Assembly (NCBI GenBank): GCA_019414265.1
Contig: DXMJ01000032.1
Coordinates: 1-19,043, forward strand
Direction of reading: 5' to 3'
Length of the DNA stretch: 19,043 nucleotides
Origin: Collinsella sp.
GTDB lineage: Bacteria; Actinomycetota; Coriobacteriia; Coriobacteriales; Coriobacteriaceae
How positions within the stretch are numbered: position 1 is the stretch's first letter; every line of letters begins with the position of its first letter. Of this stretch, positions 13,720-19,043 are shown piece after piece. The position numbers were made by a program, and so were the translations under genes. The notes below the pieces were generated by a model. The model saw only the letters and a list, made by a program, of their open reading frames with translations, was not told where the DNA came from and did no database searches.

Positions 13720-16590
13720 ATGAGTCGCCGTAATACCGAACTGCTCTTACTCATCGCCTCGGCGTTCCCCGTCATCCTGCTGTATGCGATGTACGTGCTC
13801 ACCGCAGGCGCCGCCATCTCGTTTGAGACACTTGCCGTTCCGATCGGTCTCTTTGCCGCCTTCGCCGCGGCGCATATCGCCGTGCGCATTCTGGCACCCG
13901 GCGCCGACCCGGCCATCCTGCCCATCGTCTTTGTTCTTTCGGGCATTGGCATCACGTTTGTGACGCGCTTGGCGCCCACGCTCGCCATCTCGCAGCTCGT
14001 CATCCTGTTTATCTCGGTGGCGTTGATGGTGGGGACGCTTGCGCTGGTCAAAAACCTCGACGTGGTCATGCGCTACAAGTACACCTTTGGCATCATCGGC
14101 ATCATCTTGCTGATGCTGCCCATCTTTATCGGCACCACGATCTCGGGCTCTAAACTGTGGATTCGCATCGCCGGCTTTACCATTCAGCCCGGCGAGTTCG
14201 CCAAGGTCTTTATCGTGCTGTTCCTAGCCGGTTACCTGGCCGAGAACCGCGAACTGCTCTCTATCTCCAACCGCAAGATCTTGGGTCTTAAGATTCCGCG
14301 TCTGCGCCTGCTGCTGCCGCTGTTCGCAGTCTGGGGCGTATGCCTGCTCGTCGTTGTCTTCGAACGTGACCTGGGCTCGGCCTTGCTGTTCTACACCATC
14401 TTCTTGCTGATGCTCTACGTTGCCACGGGTCGCTTCTCGTATGTCATCATCGGCCTTGTGCTCTTGGCCGTGGGGGCCGTGGGCGCTTACAAGTTCCTGT
14501 CGCACGTCCAGGTTCGTTTCCAGATCTGGGCCGATCCCTTTAAGGATGCACAGGGCCAGGGCTACCAGATTGTCCAGTCCCTCTTCTCGCTGGCCGACGG
14601 CGGCCTTGTTGGCGTCGGCATTGGCAACGGCATGGCCAACAACATCCCCGTCGTCGAGTCCGACTTTATCTTCTCGGCTATCGGCGAGGAGATGGGCCTT
14701 TTGGGCGGTGGCGCCGTTCTTATCCTGTTTATGCTCTTTGCCGTACGTGGCCTGACCACGGCAGCCCGTGCCAAGTCCGACCTTGCCGCCTTTAGCGCCA
14801 CCGGTCTTACGGCCGCTATCAGCTTCCAAGCGTTCTTGATCGTTGGCGGCGTTACCCGCCTGATCCCGCTGACCGGCGTCACCCTGCCCTTTATGAGCCA
14901 GGGTGGCTCCTCGCTGCTGGCAAGCTTTATCATCGTCGCGCTGCTGCTGCGCGCCGGTGACGAGGCAACCGGTCGCGAGGCCGAGCTCACCGGCACCGGC
15001 ACCATGGCCGCCATCACCGACGACCAGGTCGCCTCGGCGTCCTCCCCGGCCGGCACGCGCTTCGCCACTTCGTCTTCGTATGCCCGCGGCAGCCACTCCG
15101 CCGGCTCGCGCATGCGTCGTCGCCTGCTCGACACGCCCGAATCCGGTGTGCTCGGCCGCGTGGCGCTCGCCAATCGACTGACCCGCGCCGTGCTCGCCTT
15201 TACGGCACTATTCGCCATCCTTATCGGCAACCTCACCTATGTCCAGGTCATCAAGGCCAAGGACTATCAGGACATGCCGACCAACAACCACACCATCGCC
15301 CGCTCCAAGTACATCCAGCGCGGCTCCATCATCACGTCCGACGGCGTGACGCTGGCCGAGTCGCTGCAACAGGATGACGGCACTTACGCCCGCTCCTACC
15401 CCAACGGCAACCTGGCCGCCCATGTGGTTGGCTATGTGAGCCAGCAGTACGGCACCGCCGGTATCGAGAGCGTGATGAACGACACGCTCACCGGTTCCAA
15501 GGATTACTCCAGCTGGAACAATGCCATCGCGTCGCTCGCGGGCCAAAACCAGCCGGGCAACACCGCCAAACTCACCATCGACTCCCGCATCCAGACGGCT
15601 GCCGAACAGGCTCTCAAGGGCTTTAAGGGCGCCGTTGTGGTCATGGACCCGCGCACTGGCGCGGTGCTCGCATGTGCCAGCTCGCCCACCTACGACAACA
15701 CCAACATCGACGCCCTGCTGCAATCGGGTGGCGGTGAGGACGGCTCCATGTACGACCGCGCCATGGACGCCCTCTATACTCCGGGCTCCACGTTTAAGGT
15801 CGTCACGCTTTCGGCGGCGCTCGAGTCCGGTGCAGCGACGCTCGACACCACCTATAGCGCTCCGGCCGAGATGGAGATCGGCGGCGCTGCCGTCACCAAT
15901 GCCGACGACATCGGCTACGGCACCATCTCGCTCCGCCGCGCGTTTGCCGTGTCGTCCAACGTCGCCTACGGCCAGCTGGCCCGCGACCTCGGCGCCGAGA
16001 CGCTCGTCAACCAGGCGAACGCCTTTGGGTTTGGCCAGTCGCTCGGCCAAGACTTCTCCACCACGCCCTCCATCATGCCCGACCCGTCGGTGATGACGGA
16101 ATGGGAGCTCGCCTGGGCGGGCGCCGGGCAGCCCGTCGGCATGGACCACACGCCGGGTCCGCAGACCACCGTCATGCAGAACACCGTTATCGCGGCGGCC
16201 ATCGCCAACAGCGGCGTCGTCATGGACCCGTTTTTCGTTGCCCAGGTGCTCGCCCCAGACGGAACCGTGGTCAAGACCACGCAGTCCCGCTCACTGGGCC
16301 AGGCCGTCAGCGCCACCACGGCCGAACAGGTCAAACAGGCCATGCTCGACGTCGTTCAATCCGGCACCGGCACCGATGCCCAGATCCCGGGCGTCAAGGT
16401 CGCCGGCAAGACCGGTTCGGCCGAGACTGGCGGCACCAACGTCAACTCGATGTTCGTCGGCTTCGCACCTTACGATTCACCCACGGTCGCCATTTCGGTG
16501 GCCTTGGAGGATTACGACCAACACGACGTCGAGGCGGCCAAGATCGCCGGCATCGTCCTGACTGCGGCGCTTGCCGCCCAGGGAGCGTGA
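13720..16590 (+). CDS. RodA/FtsW-type SEDS glycosyltransferase fused to class B penicillin-binding protein
   Basis: This is a 956-residue bifunctional enzyme that would both polymerise lipid II and cross-link peptidoglycan. Residues 1-413 form a SEDS domain with about twelve helices, the ERDLGSA and GVTLPFMSQGGSS signatures and the catalytic Asp315 in ESDFIFSAIGEE. A 75-residue Ser/Arg-rich cytoplasmic linker follows. A helix at about 490-510, a PBP dimer-type region and a transpeptidase domain come next, with STFK (catalytic Ser690), SSN (745-747) and KTG (897-899). An even helix count in the SEDS half places the linker inside, as both halves require. The ATG at 13720 has AAGGGAG eight bases upstream, which rules out the GTG at 13711. 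One uninterrupted frame covers both halves, which correspond to separate rodA and pbpA genes in mycobacteria. Confidence 0.93.
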   Translation: MSRRNTELLLLIASAFPVILLYAMYVLTAGAAISFETLAVPIGLFAAFAAAHIAVRILAPGADPAILPIVFVLSGIGITFVTRLAPTLAISQLVILFISVALMVGTLALVKNLDVVMRYKYTFGIIGIILLMLPIFIGTTISGSKLWIRIAGFTIQPGEFAKVFIVLFLAGYLAENRELLSISNRKILGLKIPRLRLLLPLFAVWGVCLLVVVFERDLGSALLFYTIFLLMLYVATGRFSYVIIGLVLLAVGAVGAYKFLSHVQVRFQIWADPFKDAQGQGYQIVQSLFSLADGGLVGVGIGNGMANNIPVVESDFIFSAIGEEMGLLGGGAVLILFMLFAVRGLTTAARAKSDLAAFSATGLTAAISFQAFLIVGGVTRLIPLTGVTLPFMSQGGSSLLASFIIVALLLRAGDEATGREAELTGTGTMAAITDDQVASASSPAGTRFATSSSYARGSHSAGSRMRRRLLDTPESGVLGRVALANRLTRAVLAFTALFAILIGNLTYVQVIKAKDYQDMPTNNHTIARSKYIQRGSIITSDGVTLAESLQQDDGTYARSYPNGNLAAHVVGYVSQQYGTAGIESVMNDTLTGSKDYSSWNNAIASLAGQNQPGNTAKLTIDSRIQTAAEQALKGFKGAVVVMDPRTGAVLACASSPTYDNTNIDALLQSGGGEDGSMYDRAMDALYTPGSTFKVVTLSAALESGAATLDTTYSAPAEMEIGGAAVTNADDIGYGTISLRRAFAVSSNVAYGQLARDLGAETLVNQANAFGFGQSLGQDFSTTPSIMPDPSVMTEWELAWAGAGQPVGMDHTPGPQTTVMQNTVIAAAIANSGVVMDPFFVAQVLAPDGTVVKTTQSRSLGQAVSATTAEQVKQAMLDVVQSGTGTDAQIPGVKVAGKTGSAETGGTNVNSMFVGFAPYDSPTVAISVALEDYDQHDVEAAKIAGIVLTAALAAQGA

Positions 16591-16722
16591 CGCCCGTGAT
16601 CGAATCGGACACCCGAGGCGCGCCGCGACCGAAGAGTTAGCGGCAACGCGCCACATGGCCCCAGCGGCCACATCGTAGGTACTACACACATCGTTGAGCG
16701 AATAGTTATGTTAGGAGCAGGA

Positions 16723-18684
16723 ATGGAACAGAGGGTCCTCAGGGGAAGATACCTCCTCAAGGATAAGGTGGGGACAGGCGGCATGGCGACCGTCTATCGT
16801 GCACAGGACCAGGTCCTCAACCGCACGGTAGCCGTCAAGATCATGCTGCCGCAGTATGCTGGCGACGCAACCTTCGCCGCACGCTTTAAGCAGGAGGCCC
16901 AGGCAGCAGCCGGTCTCTCCTCCCCCTATATCGTGGGCGTCTACGATTGGGGCAAGGACGGCGACACCTATTACATCGTCATGGAGTACCTGCGCGGCAC
17001 CGACCTTAAGAGCGGTATCAAGAGCCACGGCGCCCTCGACCCCAAGAAGGTCGCCCAGATCGGCTCGCAGATTAGCTCTGCACTCTCGGTCGCCCACAAG
17101 CACGAGATCATCCACCGCGACATCAAGCCGCAGAACATCATGGTGCTGCCCGACGGCAACATCAAGGTCATGGACTTTGGCATCGCGCGCGCCAAGAACA
17201 GCCACCTCACGCAAGACAACAACGTGCTGGGAACCGCCCACTACGTCAGCCCCGAGCAGACCCGCGGTCAGGACCTCGGCCCCACCTCGGATATCTACTC
17301 GCTGGGCGTCGTGATGTACGAGTGCGCCACCGGCCGCGTTCCCTTTGACGGTGACGACGCTATCTCGGTCGCACTCAAGCAGGTCAACGAGCTGCCTGTT
17401 CCGCCGAGCCAGATCAACTCCGGTGTCGACGCCGACCTTGAGCGCATCATCCTCAAGTGCATGGAGAAGGACCCGGCAAACCGCTTCCAAACCGCCGACG
17501 AGCTGCGTCAGGTGCTCAACAGCTACCTGTCGGGCCATACCGTCAACATCTCGGAGCCCACGCGCATCATCGGCGCCCCCGGTGAACTGGGCGCCACCAA
17601 GACTCGCGAACTTTCCGATCAGACGCGCGCCATGGTGCGTCCCGTCTCGGGCGTGAGCGGCCAGAATACCGCCCGCAGCTCGGTTTCGGGCTCCACCGGC
17701 TCCTACGAGGTCGAAAAGCCCAAATCCAACAAGAACAAGATCATCGCCGCCGTGGTGGCAGCCGTTGCCGTCATCGGCATCGTGGTGGCCTTTGCCACAG
17801 GGCTCTTTGGCGGCGAGCAGGTCACCGTGCCCGACGTGCTGGGCAAGGATCAGCAGACTGCCGTCGAGCTGATCAAGGAAGCCGGCCTTGAGGTCGGAAC
17901 TGTCGACCAGAGCTACAACGACGATGTCGACGAGGGCAAGGTCGCCGAGCAGACGCCCAACGGCAACACCAAGAAGGCCAAGGGCACCAAGGTGAACCTG
18001 GTAATCTCCAAGGGCCCCAAGCCCTCCGAGAAGGTTGAGGTTCCCCAGCTTGTCGGCCTGACCAAGGACCAGGCCGAAGCCGCGCTGGCAAGCGTTGGCC
18101 TGAAGGGCAGCGCCTCCGAGGAGGCCAACGAGGCCGATGAGGGCCAGGTCTTTGATCAGGGCACCGAAGCCGGTAAGGAAGTCGAGAAGGGCACGACCAT
18201 CTCGTACAAGGTCTCGAGCGGCCCGGATACCACGTCCGTCCCCGACCTGACCGACATGACCGAGGCCCAGGCGCGCAACGCCCTCGATATGGCAGGCTTT
18301 GGCGTCGACGTGAGCTACCAGGAGAACGACTCGGTTACCGAGGGCACCGTGATTAGCTGGAACCCCAGCGGCAAGCAGAAGCCCGGTGCGACGATCACGG
18401 TCTTCATTGCCAAGAAGTCCGGCAAGGCCACCGTCCCGAGCAACCTGTACGGCAAGAGCATCTCCGCCGCCGTTACTGCGCTCAACAACGCCGGTTTCTA
18501 TAACATTGGTTTCTGTGACCAGAACGGCAACCCCGTGAGCGGCAATGAGAACGCCACCGTTACGGGCGTATCCCCCACCGGCAAGCAGTCCACCGACAGC
18601 ACGATCACGCTGACGGTCGCGATTTCGGGTTCGAGCTCTGGCTCGGGCACGAGCACGGGCGACGATTCCAGTACGACTAACTAG
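16723..18684 (+). CDS. pknB: PASTA-domain Ser/Thr protein kinase
   Basis: This is a 653-residue transmembrane kinase that senses cell-wall muropeptides or lipid II and phosphorylates wall and division proteins. The ATG at 16723 follows AGGAG (16713-16717); the ATG at 16708 lies before this site. The kinase domain (about 10-275) shows GTGGMA (17-22), Lys39, HRDIKPQN (131-138), DFG (151-153) and GTAHYVSPEQ. A Thr/Arg-rich juxtamembrane stretch precedes a single helix (about 339-363). Four PASTA repeats follow (about 365-434, 435-502, 503-566, 567-636), each opening with VP or an equivalent and ending in a short strand, then a Ser/Gly/Thr tail. The 132-base gap before it suggests it could have its own promoter, though none is clear. 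A strong terminator follows. Confidence 0.96.
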   Translation: MEQRVLRGRYLLKDKVGTGGMATVYRAQDQVLNRTVAVKIMLPQYAGDATFAARFKQEAQAAAGLSSPYIVGVYDWGKDGDTYYIVMEYLRGTDLKSGIKSHGALDPKKVAQIGSQISSALSVAHKHEIIHRDIKPQNIMVLPDGNIKVMDFGIARAKNSHLTQDNNVLGTAHYVSPEQTRGQDLGPTSDIYSLGVVMYECATGRVPFDGDDAISVALKQVNELPVPPSQINSGVDADLERIILKCMEKDPANRFQTADELRQVLNSYLSGHTVNISEPTRIIGAPGELGATKTRELSDQTRAMVRPVSGVSGQNTARSSVSGSTGSYEVEKPKSNKNKIIAAVVAAVAVIGIVVAFATGLFGGEQVTVPDVLGKDQQTAVELIKEAGLEVGTVDQSYNDDVDEGKVAEQTPNGNTKKAKGTKVNLVISKGPKPSEKVEVPQLVGLTKDQAEAALASVGLKGSASEEANEADEGQVFDQGTEAGKEVEKGTTISYKVSSGPDTTSVPDLTDMTEAQARNALDMAGFGVDVSYQENDSVTEGTVISWNPSGKQKPGATITVFIAKKSGKATVPSNLYGKSISAAVTALNNAGFYNIGFCDQNGNPVSGNENATVTGVSPTGKQSTDSTITLTVAISGSSSGSGTSTGDDSSTTN

Positions 18685-18734
18685 TCGCCACCCCACCGCT
18701 CATCGCGGCTCTCGCCGCAAACACATTCGCTCAG

Positions 18735-18776
18735 AAGCGCCCGCTTGCTCCCCCGGCAAGCGGGCGCTTTGCTTTT
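18735..18776 (+). terminator. Rho-independent terminator after pknB
   Basis: AGCGCCCGCTTGC (18736-18748) and GCAAGCGGGCGCT (18756-18768) form a perfect 13-bp stem, extended by an A-T pair, with a seven-base loop and TTTGCTTTT after it. It ends the kinase cluster about 50 bases past the stop codon. Confidence 0.9.
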
Positions 18777-18816
18777 GATGCGACCCGCTAGCATGGAAAG
18801 GCGCAGCTCTAACACC

Positions 18817-18849
18817 AAAAGAGCCCGGCACCGTGGTGGTACCGGGCTC
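18817..18849 (-). terminator. Minus-strand terminator after the tRNA remnant
   Basis: On the minus strand GAGCCCGGTACC pairs with GGTGCCGGGCTC (one G-T wobble, five-base loop) and is followed directly by TTTT. It begins 11 bases past the remnant's CCA. Confidence 0.85.
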
Positions 18850-18859
18850 GATATTCCTC

Positions 18860-18882
18860 TGGTGCCCCCGGGCGGATTCGAA
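18860..18882 (-). pseudogene. Remnant of a tRNA 3' end
   Basis: Twenty-three bases ending in CCA are identical to the 3' end of the tRNA-Arg at 18990; the full identity, including flank, is 26 bases (18857-18882 and 18987-19012). The sequence then diverges inside the T-arm, so the 5' strand of the T-stem and everything before it is missing. It is not a functional tRNA. Confidence 0.75.
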
Positions 18883-18909
18883 AACTCCCCCCGCGGGGAA
18901 ATTGGCGAC

Positions 18910-18946
18910 GCGGGTGTCGACGGTCCGAATCCGCCGGCGGTCCCCA
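18910..18946 (+). repeat. Inverted copy of the tRNA-Arg 3' half
   Basis: Bases 18910-18935 match the minus-strand tRNA (19001-19026) in inverted orientation at 25 of 26 positions, spanning the end of the anticodon stem, the variable loop and the T-arm. The copy then drifts but still ends in CCCCA. No matching 5' half is present, so it is not a tRNA gene. Confidence 0.7.
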
Positions 18947-18951
18947 CAAAC

Positions 18952-18980
18952 CAGAAACGGCGCCGCTATCGCGACGCCGT
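18952..18980 (-). terminator. Terminator of tRNA-Arg
   Basis: On the minus strand ACGGCGTCGC and GCGGCGCCGT pair over 10 bp (one G-T) around a GATA loop, followed by TTTCTGGTTTG. It starts ten bases after the tRNA's CCA. Confidence 0.8.
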
Positions 18981-18989
18981 CATATTCTC

Positions 18990-19043
18990 TGGTGCCCCCG
19001 GGCGGATTCGAACCGTCGACACCCGCTTTAGGAGAGCGGTGCT
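18990..19043 (-). tRNA. tRNA-Arg (anticodon CCU), 3' part, cut by window edge
   Basis: Read on the minus strand, the fragment covers the anticodon arm (CCGCT, loop CTCCTAA, AGCGG), a five-base variable loop, the T-arm with TTCGAAT, the acceptor strand CGGGGGC, discriminator A and an encoded CCA. The loop gives anticodon CCU, reading AGG. The D-arm and 5' acceptor strand lie beyond the window. As read, the T-stem has an A-C mismatch at 50-64, which is slightly odd. Confidence 0.9.

Larger units (their letters stand above)
18685..19043. other. Non-coding right edge: terminators and tRNA sequences
   Basis: After pknB this stretch holds no supported protein gene. It contains the pknB terminator, then in minus orientation two tRNA 3' ends (one intact gene cut by the window, one remnant), each followed by a hairpin terminator, and an inverted tRNA-derived fragment between them. 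Confidence 0.75.

Noticed and set aside
11421..14069. 882-codon open frame on the minus strand, opposite fhaB, pstP and the start of the fusion gene
   Set aside because: It is an antisense shadow caused by GC-rich third positions. The plus strand carries clear FHA, PP2C and SEDS motifs with ribosome sites.
16711..18696. 661-codon open frame opposite pknB
   Set aside because: It mirrors the PASTA kinase gene, whose motifs and start are unambiguous.
18905..18946. Plus-strand tRNA gene
   Set aside because: A T-arm-like sequence is present but no matching 5' acceptor strand, D-arm or seven-base anticodon loop lies upstream.

Overview
This 19 kb, GC-rich window reads as a chromosomal segment of an actinobacterium. 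It is most likely a Coriobacteriia member (Collinsella-like), judging from codon use, the Ser/Thr-kinase/FHA/PP2C/RodA-PBP cluster and the large membrane-bound LuxR-type regulator. The genus assignment is inference; no ribosomal RNA is present.

Left part (1-2143): the 5' portion of dnaX on the minus strand, cut by the window edge, diverges from a plus-strand gene for a two-helix YcxB-like membrane protein with a lysine-rich tail.

Middle part (2218-8059, all minus strand): a compact gene train that looks like an accessory module and, by eye, is less GC-rich than its surroundings. In transcription order it encodes a 713-residue regulator built as a tandem duplication (about 8 TM + LuxR HTH + about 8 TM + LuxR HTH), a secreted four-cysteine protein of about 140 mature residues, two ABC-2-type permeases, their ATPase, and an exported protein of unknown function with a Tat-like leader. 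The four transporter-side genes overlap by 1 to 4 bases, so they are almost certainly co-translated. I infer that the regulator controls production or handling of the secreted protein, possibly a bacteriocin-like or envelope-active factor, but no substrate can be read from the sequence.

The 441-base gap between this module and the next cluster (8060-8500) holds the regulator's promoter, an array of five 14-bp palindromic half-sites alternating in orientation every 30/32 bases, and a possible promoter for the kinase gene.

Right part (8501-18684, plus strand): a cell-envelope phosphosignalling cluster. It contains a non-RD Ser/Thr kinase with a polytopic C-terminus, an FhaA-like protein, an FhaB-like protein, a PP2C phosphatase with a long disordered N-terminal extension, a single-polypeptide fusion of a SEDS glycosyltransferase (RodA/FtsW type) with a class B penicillin-binding protein, and a PknB-type kinase with four PASTA domains. 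Together these would sense cell-wall fragments, phosphorylate FHA-bound partners, reverse this with PP2C, and polymerise and cross-link peptidoglycan. The order resembles the classical actinobacterial fhaA-fhaB-pstP-rodA-pbpA-pknA-pknB locus, but one kinase is at the head and rodA is joined to pbpA.

Right edge (18685-19043): a strong terminator after pknB, then a minus-strand tRNA-Arg(CCU) cut by the window edge with its own terminator, and beyond it a second tRNA 3'-end remnant with another terminator plus an inverted tRNA-derived fragment.
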